A DNA stretch of 64,000 nucleotides, taken from the NCBI RefSeq assembly GCF_034140825.1, contig NC_089037.1:30895001-30959000 (forward strand), read 5' to 3'. Origin of the DNA: Oryza sativa Japonica Group. Its lineage: Eukaryota > Streptophyta > Magnoliopsida > Poales > Poaceae. Of this stretch, positions 12,171 to 23,171 are shown in pieces. The position numbers were made by a program, and so were the translations under genes. The number at the start of each line of letters is the position of its first letter. The stretch's first letter is position 1. The notes below the pieces were generated by a model. The model was not told the DNA's origin, did no database searches, and was given only the letters and a program-made list of their open reading frames with translations.

Positions 12171-12218
12171 TCTGGGCCGGGCCAATGGGCCTGTATATCG
12201 CGGGCCTAAACGGGCCGC
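12171..12218 (-). promoter_or_regulatory. Site II-like GGGCC cluster upstream of the 76-aa protein gene
   Basis: Within 50 bp there are five GGGCC/GGCCC cores (CTGGGCCGGGCCAATGGGCC, then CGGGCCTAAACGGGCC), 120-170 bp upstream of the start codon at 12048. TGGGCC/GGCCCA elements are common in promoters of housekeeping, ribosomal and mitochondrial protein genes in plants. Their position fits the proximal promoter. Function is inferred. Confidence 0.55.
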
Positions 12219-12272
12219 TGGCTAAGGTTATATCCAGTATATTATGTATTCCCTGGAATCATGAATAATCAC

Positions 12273-12497
12273 GAGGGCTGCTACAAAACGGGGTCCCGTT
12301 GCGATGGGATATACATATTAACTATTTTCTTACACGAGTATCACAGGTATCAGGTTCTAAGTATCACAGGTACCAGGTAACATGTATCACAGGTATCAAG
12401 TACCATGCAGCTGATACCTCAATAGGTATCAGGTATCAGATACTGTCTCATAGAAAGGTATCCCGTTCCAACGGGATACTGTTGTCTAGGTTTTCTG
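12273..12497. repeat. Dispersed GGTATCA-rich repeat, copy 1
   Basis: About 225 bp beginning GAGGGCTGCTACAAAACGGG and ending GGTTTTCTG. The interior iterates (A/G)GTATCACAGGTATCA-type words. Short hairpins CCCGTT-NN-AACGGG-like lie near both ends. A second copy with the same start, end and order lies at 22871-23085. The family is not one I recognise; small size and defined ends suggest a MITE-like or other short interspersed element. Confidence 0.75.
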
Positions 12498-12794
12498 ATA
12501 ATCATTAGTTTATTTTTTTATGTAATAATGCAAATTTGCTTTCCTAAGATTTTTATAGATTTATTATCTATGATACTGGTTTGTCTCGTTGACATATGGA
12601 TCCACCTACAATTATCTTGTTCATCTCGTACTCCGTGGTTTCCTCACCACCGGGGTGCCGCGATAGAAGGGCTCGATAACTTGGTCAAGTTTAATTTTTC
12701 TTTTAAAAAAAAGGTGTTTATGTAGTTTGTTTGTTTTTTCTCGATTTACTAAGATAATTGGACTTGCCACGGAGCGCTAACCATTTCCCAAATA

Positions 12795-13030
12795 GGTGGT
12801 GTTCTTTTCTCCTAAAAATGAAGATTAAGTTTTTTTACGTAAAACAAGGTGGTATTAACGTATGATTAATTGAGTTTTAATTATTATAAATTTGAAAAAT
12901 AGATTAATATGATATTTTATAGCAACTTTCATATAGAAAGTTTTCGCACGAGTCACACCGTTTAGCAGTTTGAAAAGCATGCCACGAAAATCTTAATTTT
13001 CATCCAACTCTTGTTAAGAAAAGAACGGGA
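12795..13030. repeat. AT-rich dispersed repeat ('accgtttagcagtttgaaaagc' family)
   Basis: Contains the block TATAGAAAGTTTT...CACCGTTTAGCAGTTTGAAAAGC (in two parts) that is found again near 37500-37590, 49290-49400 and, more decayed, 63540-63660. It is non-coding and widespread in rice as I recall. Probably an old MITE family; ends are not clear here. Confidence 0.6.
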
Positions 13031-13278
13031 CTATAGTAATTAAGGGAAATCATGCTAGACTGACAAACCGATGTGCTAATAATCTGTCAATCATGCATCA
13101 ATGACATAGGTACATAACGAATGCACGTATTGCACTCGACAAGTCCGGTCATGAGCTATTCAGCTCGTGGCACGCATAACCGGTTGCTTCTATAGACTAT
13201 AGTCTATAGAGGGCTAAGGCTACACGTAGACAGACAGCTTGATGATCAAATGGCGTGTAAGGTACAAACACCTGTAAA

Positions 13279-13418
13279 GGTTGTGTTTAGTTCACACTGA
13301 AGTTTGAAAGTTTGGTTGAAATTGGTATGATGTAATAGAAAAATTGTGTGTGTATGAAAGTTTTGATGTGATGGAAAATTGAAAGTTTGGAAAAAAAACT
13401 TTGGAACTAAACAGGGCC
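13279..13418. mobile_element. Short MITE (TGTTTAGTTC termini)
   Basis: A 140-bp foldback with ends GGTTGTGTTTAGTTC and GGAACTAAACAGGGCC. The interior has repeated AAGTTTGAAAGTTTGG-like words in both orientations. Related copies lie at 41544-41690, about 42078-42220 and about 61343-61490. Non-coding. Confidence 0.75.
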
Positions 13419-16400
13419 ATGTTAGTACAACTACACGCCTGCCTCCCTGGATTATACCTGCAAAATAAGCACAATTGGTGTCCTGTAATTTAATCCTACT
13501 GGTACGGCTAAATTTTAGTATAGTAGAGAAAAAAAATTGCAATGTGCAGCCAACTTGGCTCAACAATATCCACCTAGCATCTTATCGATCGACCAGTGTC
13601 CTTTTTATTTGTTGGGATTCTGATTAGCCCATCTGCTCATCATTGATGGTTTGATGATTCTTAAACAGAGAGCATTATCATCGTGCTGCTGTCCTTTTTG
13701 TCTCTTGCTAAACAAGCCCCAGTGGTATCAAGTATCAACAGAGTGATTACCGTTCAGAAGCTACCGGTTGCTATCTGCATATCGACATTTTAAGTTTCAA
13801 ATTTCGGGTGATTTTGATGTGTGTGGCTTAGTGTACCTGCATACTCTTAATTACACTGCAGCTTGCCAAACTTTTATGTCCACATTGCTGCTACTATTTC
13901 ACATTAATTACTAGCTCTGATTAACTTTCTATTGCACTCAAGATCCTGTGGCACCTTAAATTCTTCTAGTGTGACCATCCTAAATAGGAGTAGGGATTCA
14001 TCCGGGATGGCCGTAGGCTATAGGAACAAGACATGTTAGGTACCAACTGACACTGTAGAAGAATCTGAAACAGGCAATTGTACCTTTGCGTGGATATGGT
14101 TTCAGAATTTTCAGATACAGTGTGTTCAATGCTAGGCTAGTATAGTGGTATGGGGTTTGAGATCACAAGATCTTTGGTGCCAATAGGACAGCGACTTAAC
14201 ATGGATACATCTGTGTAGACATTTGCACAGCTTGTTATAATACTATTACAGTATTTGAGAAGATCAAACCAAACCAGAGCCATTGGACAGTTAGAAATTC
14301 AGCATAATTTAAGCTATCTCCAGGTCTGAATATTGATACTTTTCGAAGGTACAGGTCACCAGCAATTCAGCATCTTGTATATGTGTGTTCTCGTCCTGCT
14401 GTCGCTTAACAGCTGGGCTTACCTGACAAACCACAATTCACACGCAAAGCAGCGAGTAATCAGTCACCTAAAACACAACCCATTTTTCCATAGCTGCAGG
14501 CCGGCCTAGACCAAATCAAACACATCAAGGACAATGTCAACCGGCCGTGCCGGCCAAAAGGTGAGAGTTCTTCAGAGTTTCAGACTGAAAACTACCCTGG
14601 AATCAGCAGCCGATTCAACTGAAAACCTGGCTCCTGCTGCATGCTGGTCAGATGACAGATGACAAACGTGTAGACGCATGTATGATCGATCGATCGATCG
14701 AGCTGTTCATCAGCCATCAGGGCAAGCAGAATGGTCATCAACAACTACCAGAGGAAAGAAGCATCGGCAAGCCATTGGCCCATGCCTACCTTCTCCTACT
14801 TCTTCTTCCCTTACGTATTGTCTTGCAAATTGTATTTATAATTTTTTTGTCCGTGTGATGCATGCTTGCCTTGCCTTTTCTCCGTGTGAGAGAGAGCAAG
14901 GCGAGATATGGACGTCTCAACCATTTCTACCTATCATTTTCTTCTTGGGTTTGCGTTCGCCATGTCGTTGCTGCCGGCTATTAATTCAGCTCGATGTCTG
15001 CATATTTCCATGAACATTTTCAGCCATCTCTTGATCAGTTTACACTTGCGGAGCTGTTGGGCAAACCATTTATATGAGAGGATATGATCTGGTTGCATCC
15101 AAGCGTTTTTCTTGGGCTGGGAGAGTGCGATGTTGGCATGGTTCAATCAAACCGGGCAAACTTATGCACTAGCTAAGCAAGATGCAGGGATATGCAGTAT
15201 GGTTTTGTTTGGTCTGATTGAGCCGTGCCAATATCACAAGCTTGCCTGGCTTAATTACATGTAGTAGTGTGAGGATATTGGATTCTTCCACAAGGTATGA
15301 GAATTGTCATGTTGTGTATTTGTGCTCCTTTATGCGTGTTATTTCACATGCCTGCCTATTAGATTTAAGTTTCTTTATGTTGTTTCATGCAAAGCTTTCA
15401 GAAACTATTTTGTCTGACGGTTCAAGCTTTACAGATTTAAGTTTTGCTGCTGGTACTAGCTGGTCAAATGGCACTAAAAGGTTTAAAACCATGTGAATAT
15501 TTATGAATATCAATGTAGTAGTAACATAAATCTTACTCCTATCAAAGAAAAATCCCTCATCAGCAGCACACTAATCCTGACGTGTACGCAACCAAACAAG
15601 CCCTGCTTCTGTTCTTCCTCTTCTTCTTTTTCACACTGTTTTTCAGTTGAGTAGTTATCTTTCATGCATGCTTTGGTGTAGATTGAGATGTCCAACTTGA
15701 TGTGATGATCTGGAAAAGAAGAAGCAATCTGAAGGTTGTCCAACTTAAGGTTTGATGCCTTAGATCAAATGGCCCAGCATCTGTACCTAACCTAGATGAT
15801 ATGACCTAAAACCTGCAACGAGCTGTCTGAATGTCTGATCGAGAAGCAATCTGAAGCCTCTTCTTTTTTCAGATACTATAATGCCATTGACCTGACTCTT
15901 CAGGTTGTGCTATCTCCAGGCACCATGTCCTCTCAAGGCCCATTTAGAAAGGCCAATCCACACGGTCCAAGAAATGGCCCATTAAGGGTCTTGATGCAGA
16001 GGATGAAGATGAACAGTGATCGATATGCTCAAATGCATAAGGGAGCCGTATTGATTCTCTGATTAAAAAAATATCCAACGACTTGGATTTAGGCCATGTT
16101 ATATTCACTGGATTATTGAAAAAGATTATTTACTGTATTCTTAAAAAATATGTTTTTTTTCCTCAAAAGACTGTCTTCTATTGTACTGTTTAGAGCACTT
16201 GTTTTAAGTTTGGAGTATTTGTAAAGCTTATTTGTTTTTTGAACGGAAGCCAGCACTAGAGCGTGCTATTTAATTGAATATAGATGAAGAAAAATACAAC
16301 CCCTAGGAGTAAGGAAAAACTGTACAGAGTTACATGTCGTCTATGAAGAAAAATTCCCCAAGTTTTTGCCTCCTCCTTTATTTTTATCATAAGTCGATAA

Positions 16401-17180
16401 TTCGCTAGTAATCTTAAATCAAACTGGGCCTTATTCATAAAGCAGTGTTTTGAATAATATTAAAATCAACTGCTTTTGCTACATCATCCATGATCATCTC
16501 GTAGTCACTTAACAGCTACAGAGCGAGCCGTGCTGCCCTGTCTTTAGTGCCTTGTTTGAAACAAGCCCTTGATGTTGTACAAGCTAAAGTCTCACTCGAT
16601 CGACAAATATAGTGCAGAAGATGACAGACTATGGGTCTGAAAAAACTGATGAGTACTTCATCAACAGCAATTCACCCAATGAGCTTTGATAGTTTCATGA
16701 AGGCGATCATGATGAAGTCCCAAATGCTGTCTCGTTAGCTTTTCGATCAGTGTGGCTGAAAGAGAAGTTGTCCGGGAATCGCGATGATACGTACTAATTT
16801 GCTACAAAAGGATAAAACAGTGCTTCTGACAACAATGGCGTCTTCACTGTCTGTGCACTGTAGATGAACCTGCATGATCATTTGTATATATACAGTTTGA
16901 CGCATCAACGCATGGATATTTGAGTAATCGAATCTTGAGGCTTTAAGTTTCTTTTAATGGAAAAAGAATGCAAAAATTTTGTTGCCAGTGGTTTTTAGTT
17001 AAGCTCTTTCTCATCCTGTGTTTGATAGTGATATGCATAGAACGGTAGATCTTGTTGCTGTATTTGACACCGCAATTCGATTCGATTTCAAGACTCAGGT
17101 CACATCTCGCATTAATATGTGTAATCTTGCCCACTGTATAATCTTCAACCGATCCATGCACGGCGTTAACAGAATAATGC
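13419..17180. other. Gene-free stretch, 13.4-17.2 kb
   Basis: No open frame here encodes a recognisable protein and no exon series with good borders emerges. Local features are GATCGATCGATCGATCGA at about 14685, a stretch resembling a retroposon 3' end at about 16246-16440 in decayed form, and scattered AT-rich sequence. It could contain untranslated or non-coding transcripts that cannot be judged by eye. Confidence 0.45.
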
Positions 17181-17422
17181 TGTAGGCCGTGTTTAGATTT
17201 AATTTTTTTTTTCTAAAAACATTGCATCGAATATTTGGACACATACATGGAGCATTAAATGTGAATGAAAAAAATAATTGCACAGTTTGTATGTAAATTG
17301 CGAGACGAATCTTTTGAGCCTAATTACGCCATGATTTGACAATGTTTCGCTACAGTAAACATTTGCTAATAACGAATTAATTAGGCTTAATAAATTCGTC
17401 TCGCAGTTTATAGGCGGAATCT

Positions 17423-17870
17423 TGTTGACGAAAAAAATCGAACACACTGGCCTGGTAGATCTGCTTAGCTCCTGTGCAGGTCTAAATCTTGATGAGATAC
17501 GAGCGTGCCAATCAGTTTGATCCTGCAACTGACAAGATATGCAAATAGTATATCAAAACAGCCAATCGGCTGACAAGCCGATGGAGTAGTTCCAGCCGAT
17601 AGCCGATGCCGATACCAGCTGATAGCGATAGGGTTTAAGCAATCGGCTATATGTCCAATGTAGATAATGATATAAAGGCAATCGGCTGATGACGATGTAA
17701 TGAAATAATAATATAATCCAGTATAAACCAATCGGCAAATAATGATATGATAAATAAGCATCGATCCGAAGGTTAAAGCACACATCGGCTGGAGGTCCGA
17801 TGTCATGAAATCCACAAGATTAGATTAAACAGTGAAACCTTTGTTGTCATAGGCTAAATCCAACTTTTAT

Positions 17871-17914
<44 letters not shown>

Positions 17915-17926
17915 GTGTGTGTGTGT

Positions 17927-17957
<31 letters not shown>

Positions 17958-18938
17958 GGTGTGTGTGTATGTGTATATATATATGTGTATATATATGTGT
18001 GTGTGTGTGTCTATATATGCAATCCTTATGAGCCGATGCAACGTCCAGATAACTCACCGGCTGAAACCCCGATGAAACCCTTATTGGCAATCAAGAAGCA
18101 GGCTAGAGATTATGGTTCTAAGCACGACTTAGTAGATCAAACTTAACTGATGTAGCACTAAGTATGAAAAGAAACATAATATCTAGGCAATCAAGCCGAT
18201 GACTGATTTTCAGGGTGGTAGATGCCTAGGATAATCTAACCTAGTAAGGCGATTTAGCCGATACCGGCAGAAACCCTAAAGCGAGAAGCAGCCGATAGAG
18301 CTAAATTGATATGCTAAGACTAGATTAACAGAGACATATGATAAATAGGTAGGCAAATATATTATCCAAACCAGAGTAATTCAAGAGGTCGAATATACTG
18401 ATGCAGCCTTGAACGACGCCGACGTAGACGATACAATTGCCTGGACAGGAGGAACATTGGACTTACCCCTTCGCCGGAGATCGAACACCGATGCAGCCCC
18501 GCGTCAGGTGCCAAGTCCCGCCGGACGATAAAATAAAATAGAAAAGGTAAAATGTGGCGATGCGTCGAATTGTATTGATCGTGAAGATAGATTACAATGA
18601 CCCCGGGTGTACATATTTATACCCATAGGGAGATACTAGTCCTTATCGGACAAGAAAGAAACTAAAAAGGAAAAGATAAAGTCCTTATCGGACACTAAAC
18701 ACACTTTCCTAAAGATAAAAGGAAACTAACAAACTATGCCTAATTAATAGATAAACTGTCATGTCGCATCCTTCTTGAACTCGGACTCTTTTAGATAAGC
18801 TTCCTTTGATTGATCCGACTCCACCAAGAACACGACATCGTGGCGACTTGACTCCCATCGGCCGATTCTAGAACTTTGAAGCCGATACTGACTCTAAGCC
18901 GATGGTAACTTTGGGCTTACCAAATTTCACTGTTAACA
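17423..18938. mobile_element. Solo LTR of an LTR retrotransposon (fossil)
   Basis: A 1516-bp segment begins TGTTGAC and ends GTTAACA, giving canonical TG...CA ends with short inverted repeats. It is bracketed by the 5-bp duplication AATCT (17418-17422 and 18939-18943). There is no internal coding region, so it is a solo LTR left by recombination between two LTRs of a former element. Inside are repeats of AATCGGCTGAT/AGCCGAT words, a TA/TG microsatellite at 17872-18018, and a TATTTATA-like promoter stretch near 18615. The superfamily cannot be fixed from an LTR alone. The intact target duplication suggests a moderately recent insertion. Confidence 0.85.
17872..18018. repeat. Compound (TA)n(TG)n microsatellite
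   Basis: A TA run of about 40 bp passes into a TG run of about 60 bp and then mixed TA/TG. It lies wholly inside the solo LTR. Open frames crossing it, in either direction, are repeat artefacts. Confidence 0.95.
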
Positions 18939-19035
18939 AATCTGTAATTTGTTTTGTTATTAGACTATATTTAATACTTCAAATGTGTATCCGTATATTT
19001 AAAAAAATTTAGCCAAGTAACTAAACACAGCCCAT

Positions 19036-19689
19036 GTGATTGGACACACGTACCTACTCGTCGGTGATATTTTTTTCGAGGGTAAATGTGTAATCTCCTG
19101 GAAAAATATACTCCATTTTAAAACATAGTATTTCTAATGTTTATATTTTGAGATAGAAATAGTACTCAATTAACATGCTTTGTGAGTGCGAATTGAAGTA
19201 ACGGAATTGCTAAACCTTATATGAAAATCCATCCCCAAATCTTGCAGATTTTGGACAACTAGATGTGAACGAAAGGGGGGGCACAACAAACTTGAGTGTG
19301 GCTGGTGGTGGCAAATCCAGCGATGAGGTGCCGCCGGAGATGAGAAAGATGACAAGACAAGGGCATCTCGCTGCCGATGGTTCGAGGAGGGAGGAGAGGG
19401 GGAGGGGGCCTCGCCTGCGTCGTTGGCACCTTCCGGTTAGCCAACTAGGCCAGGTGGTGGCGGCGGCGCATGCGGATTGCGTTCGCGCTAGTAAACGGCG
19501 GTGGCATGAGAGGAGTTGAGAGAAAGGTACGAGGAGGTTTCAAGGATATGGTTGCCCTACAAGAGTCTTAAAACAAACGGGTGTTTCAGAATTTACAAAA
19601 TTTCTACGTGGCTTAAATGATATATAAATCGTCCCTTGAAGTATATCTAACCAATATTAGGTTGGTTTTTTTTCCCTCACAAACAAACA

Positions 19690-19788
<99 letters not shown>

Positions 19789-19868
19789 GCAACTAATTGA
19801 GCTAATCGACAACCTCTCGGTACATCAGATGCATGGATATCATGCAAACGACACAAGTGCATGATCGA
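19036..19868. other. Gene-free stretch and 3' flank of the MIZ1-like gene
   Basis: Contains a GC-mixed stretch at about 19260-19520 with no recognisable protein and a trinucleotide run at 19691-19787. The last 80 bp before 19869 are probably the 3' UTR of the gene on the minus strand. Confidence 0.5.
19691..19787. repeat. (ATA)n trinucleotide microsatellite
   Basis: About 32 perfect ATA units. The poly-leucine frame that can be read on the opposite strand is an artefact of the repeat. It lies about 80 bp beyond the stop codon of the MIZ1-like gene and may be in or near its 3' UTR. Confidence 0.97.
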
Positions 19869-20606
19869 TCAGATCCTGTGGAAGAAGATGCTGAGGCCGT
19901 CGTTGCCGTTGAATCCCAGCCATCCGATGGGGTCAACGAGGTGGAACGACTCCGCATCCGACGACGCCACGGTCCTCTCGAACCTCCCGCGCATGTACTC
20001 CACCCCGGCGCCGCCGGGCAGCCGGCCGGCGCCGGCGGTGACGGCCCACAGCTTCTCCAGCACCCACCCCTCCGCGTCCGACGCCTCCCCCCGCCTCGCC
20101 GCGAACCCCACGCGCCGCCCGTTGCAGTACACCAGCCACTTGGCCGACTCGAGGAGCGCGCCGCCGCCGTTGTTCCATTGCCTCTGGCACTCGAGCACTA
20201 CCCTCCCCGCGGCGGCGATGTCGGCGCCGGAGAGGCCGGGTGGCAGGTCGAGGACGAGGATCGCCTGGTGGTTCTCGTCCGGCGAGGGCGAGGGGTCGTG
20301 CTCGTGCAGGAAGAGGCGGACGCGGCGGTCGCCGCCGGTGGAGGGGAGGAAGAGCGTGCCGCGGACTACGGTGGGCGGCGGCGGGCGGCGGGAGGAGGAG
20401 AGGCCGAGGACGTCGGCGTCGCACGGCAGGAGCGTGGAGGCGACGAGGCACCGCACCTGCTCGCGCCACCACGCCAGCCACGCCACGTGGCAGCTGCTCC
20501 GCCCCGTCGCCCTCTCCTCCCCGCCGCCGCCGCCGCCGTCTTCGACCGGCGCCGCCGGCGGCATATCACGTACGGGATGGAGTAAGTGGAGAGAATGCTG
20601 TATCAC
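19869..20606 (-). CDS. MIZU-KUSSEI1-like protein (DUF617), 245 aa, single exon
   Basis: The C-terminal two thirds match the MIZ1/DUF617 domain of land plants: VRGTLFLPSTGGDRRVRLFL, then a block ending in LLES-KWLVYCNGRRVGFAARR, then the signature VEYMRGRFERTVASSDAESF and a closing LSIFFHRI. MIZ1 itself acts in root hydrotropism and associates with the ER membrane; most paralogues are uncharacterised. Family members are usually intron-less and 220-290 aa, as here. The start shown gives 245 aa. An in-frame ATG 14 codons later (20564), directly before PPAAPVEDGG, is a plausible alternative. The Gly run at the N terminus is low complexity. Upstream at 20908-20982 are GGGCC motifs. Confidence 0.88.
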   Translation of the reverse strand: MIQHSLHLLHPVRDMPPAAPVEDGGGGGGEERATGRSSCHVAWLAWWREQVRCLVASTLLPCDADVLGLSSSRRPPPPTVVRGTLFLPSTGGDRRVRLFLHEHDPSPSPDENHQAILVLDLPPGLSGADIAAAGRVVLECQRQWNNGGGALLESAKWLVYCNGRRVGFAARRGEASDAEGWVLEKLWAVTAGAGRLPGGAGVEYMRGRFERTVASSDAESFHLVDPIGWLGFNGNDGLSIFFHRI

Positions 20607-20907
20607 GAGTGTGTGATTAAGCTAGGAGGGGTTTAATTAGGGTTTGAGTCGTCGCCGTCGTCGTCATCTCTGAGACGAATCGTTGAAGAGTTTGTTATAT
20701 TACGATGCGTTGATGTGCATGCATGCAGGTGCAGTGGTGTAACGAACTCCTGAAGGTGTGTGTAGGCAGCAGTGCTTATCTGGCCAAATTTACCGTGAGC
20801 CGTAGCCTTGCCGTTGATGTCATCACGCTGCATGCCGACGCAGACGCCGCCGCGGACTTAGCTCGACGCCGGCATCGGCGCGCCGAGGCTTGCGCGTTTC
20901 ACTCGGA

Positions 20908-20982
20908 TGGGCCGCGAGGAAAGCCGCTCTTGTGGGCCTTCGGCCTTAAGCGGGGCTGGTCCGGTGGAGAATAGCTGGGCCG
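20908..20982 (-). promoter_or_regulatory. GGGCC motifs upstream of the MIZ1-like gene
   Basis: ATGGGCC, GTGGGCC and CTGGGCC occur within 75 bp, about 300-375 bp upstream of the MIZ1-like start codon. They resemble Site II elements. Regulatory function is inferred. Confidence 0.4.
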
Positions 20983-21039
20983 TTGGTGATAGAAGCTTGC
21001 GGCTTGCCCCTACTACCTCCCTCCTTACGTTTATTTCTC

Positions 21040-22838
21040 GGAAAAAGTACACCAAAGGTCCCTCAACTTGTCACCGAGTTAAAAAACGTCCCAGCTATTT
21101 TAAACAAATCCCGAAACTCAACCGCAAAACCTTCGATGGTTTTGACCCCGGTTTTGGCCTACGTGGCGGTTGAGTCAACGTGGGACCTAGGTGAGCTCTA
21201 CATGTCAGTGTGCCCACGTAAGCCTCCCCCTCTTTCCCCTCCTTTCCCTTCTCCCCTCTCTCTCTCTCTTCTGGGCAAGCCAGCCGGCGGCTGAGGAGCA
21301 GGCCACCGGGCGAGGCGGCGGCGGCGGCCAGTCGCGAATGGCGTCGGCGACGCTGCGTCGCCGCCGTCGGCGAAGCGGCCCCGCGCGGGCGGGCGCCGTG
21401 GCGTTGGGCGCGGAGGCGGAGGCGAGGCCGTCTCGCGTCGTTTAAGTCCCCGTCTCAGGCGGCGATGAAGGCGAGGATGAGGTTGACGTCGACCGCCGCG
21501 GGGTCGTCGCCCTCCGCCTCGGCGGCGGCGAGGGCGCGCTCGGCGGTGGCGCGCGCCTCTCGGAGTCGCTCGCCGCTCGGCACCGGCTTCATCGACAACC
21601 CGCTCAGCACCGGCTTCAGCGCCGCGCCGTCCCTCGCCGCCATCCCCACCAACCAGTCAATCGGCTGGGCGTCGTAGTGCAGGCGGCGATGGGGAAAGAG
21701 AAGGCATGCGGTGGCCGGCGCGCGAGAGGACGGCGGCGGTGGGGAAAGAGAAGACAGGCGGCGGGGAGGGTGGGGACAGCTATCGTTGCACAATGTTTTT
21801 CTGGTGCTGGATCTGCTGGAAGACGCATGCAAGTCATTACTTGACAGCATCGTTGCAGAGAATGCAAAGCGTTTCTGCTTGATCTGAATGAAGCTATCTG
21901 GAGGCAATGTAAGCATCATTTTTCCATGTAACCATGTTCAGTATCTATCTATGCCATTTGATTGCGATTCAGATAACCAGAAAACACTCACATCAGCATG
22001 CATGTACCCATGTTCATACAATGTTAGGCTGGAGACATACTTGTATCTTTCATGTACACCATGATTTACACTGTAATAAAATCACCAACTCGAATTAGAG
22101 AAGCTGAACTGTTTCGTTAGTAACACATTGCACATGCAGGAAGAAGCCACCCCTCGCCGAGGAGCAGCGCGACCTCGGCGTCAGCGATGACGGCGAGGTA
22201 GTAGTTGCCGCCTCGCCGGTGGGCTCAGGGGACGACGAATCCGACGCGTACGTGGCCTCGGCGGTGTCCCAGTGGATGCCCACGGCCGTGCCGGCGGCGG
22301 TGGTGAGGGATCTGCTCCCGCGCTTCTTGTGCAGCACATGGTGGGCACACCTCGACGACGGCGAGGCCGGTGGCTCCGGCAGCGTTCCGCGTCCACGTGA
22401 CCCGGATGAGGAGCTCCTTCCCGGAGTGCAGCGAGGCACTGTACACCGCCGTGGTCGCCGCCTGCAGCTTGCGATCCAGTGTGCCGCCGTGCCCAGAGTC
22501 ACCAGCGGCGGCGACGGCGATGCCGACCGAGCTGTCGCCGAAGCACGACGGCTCCCGCGTCGCCTCCGGCTTTGGTTTTTCTTCCGGCGAGATTAGGTGC
22601 TGCTTGCTGTTGCTGCTGCAATAAAAGAGAGAGTTGACGTGGCACGCTAACATGTGGGGTCTACATGGGGTTTCACGCTGACTCAGCCGCCACGTAAGCT
22701 AAAACCGGGGTCAAAACCACCGAAGGACCTAAAGCGAATGGTTTTGTTAGTTGAGGGACGTCCGGTTTCTGGTTTTGCGGTTTGAGGACGATTTTGTATC
22801 TCGATGACAAGTTGAGGGACCTTGGGTGTACTTTTTCC
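21040..22838. mobile_element. Pack-MULE (Mutator-like element with captured host sequence)
   Basis: A 1799-bp element begins GGAAAAAGTACACC and ends GGTGTACTTTTTCC. It is flanked by the perfect 10-bp direct duplication TTTATTTCTC (21030-21039 and 22839-22848). The inverted ends extend for roughly 200 bp with divergence: both contain the words GGTCCCTCAACTTGTCA, ACCGCAAAACC, GGTTTTGACCCCGGTTTT and ACGTGGCGG. Long inverted ends with a 9-11-bp duplication are diagnostic of MULEs. There is no MURA transposase. The GC-rich interior (about 21290-21780 and 22140-22620) looks like captured gene sequence, including a DUF868 fragment on the minus strand and a second fragment at about 21458-21700 (minus) ending in LILAFIAA that I cannot identify. 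Confidence 0.9.
22140..22551 (-). pseudogene. DUF868 gene fragment captured in the Pack-MULE
   Basis: Reading the minus strand from 22551, PSCFGDSSVGIA matches the typical start of plant DUF868 proteins, and LLIRVTWTRN follows (TWxKN is usual). The next family block, VLHKKRGSRSL then IHWDTAEATYASDSSSPEP, is in a different frame. The following GNYYLAVIADAEVALLLGEG is in the third frame. At least two frameshifts therefore interrupt it, and the C-terminal third of the domain is missing. DUF868 proteins are single-exon plant proteins of unknown function. This copy is a non-functional passenger of the transposon; transcripts could still act as antisense RNA to the donor gene. Confidence 0.8.
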
Positions 22839-22870
22839 TTTATTTCTCCTTTATAGACAAATTTTCAGAT

Positions 22871-23085
22871 GAGGGCGGCTACAAAACGGGATCCCGTTAT
22901 AACGGGATAGACATATTATCTATTCTCTTGCACGAGTATCATAGGTATCAGATTCTAAGTATCACAGGTACCGGATAACAGGTATCACAGGTATCGGATA
23001 CCATGCAACTGGTACCACAACAGATATCAAGTACCGTCTTATAGAAAGGTATCCCGTTTCAACGGACCGTTGTTTAGGTTTTCTG
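22871..23085. repeat. Dispersed GGTATCA-rich repeat, copy 2
   Basis: Begins GAGGGCGGCTACAAAACGGG and ends GGTTTTCTG, collinear with 12273-12497 over its whole length. It has a near-perfect hairpin TCCCGTTATAACGGGA close to the left end and iterated GTATCACAGGTATC words. It lies 32 bp beyond the Pack-MULE end. The flanks of the two copies are unrelated. Confidence 0.75.
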
Positions 23086-23171
23086 TTTTTAGATATACTG
23101 CAGATACGGATTAGGATTCATAAAAAGGTAGCCTTAGCCTTTGCTCTCGTAACATTAATGCTTCTTGCATA

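Larger units (their letters stand above)
17184..19033. mobile_element. Tourist-like MITE split by a solo LTR
   Basis: The left part (17184-17422) starts GGCCGTGTTTAG and has the family's blocks ACACATACATGGAGCATTAA, TTGCGAGACGAATCTTTTGA and AATTCGTCTCGCAG. The right part (18939-19033) resumes with the expected continuation (AATCTGTAATTTGTTTTGTT) and ends CTAAACACAGCC. Removing 17423-18938 and one copy of AATCT gives a full-length relative of the elements at 6486-6833, 43109-43434 and 44183-44515. The MITE therefore predates the LTR element. Confidence 0.85.

Noticed and set aside
19833-20620. 250-aa frames on the + strand opposite the MIZ1-like gene
   Set aside because: No domain, Arg/Pro-rich, and fully overlapping the DUF617 gene.
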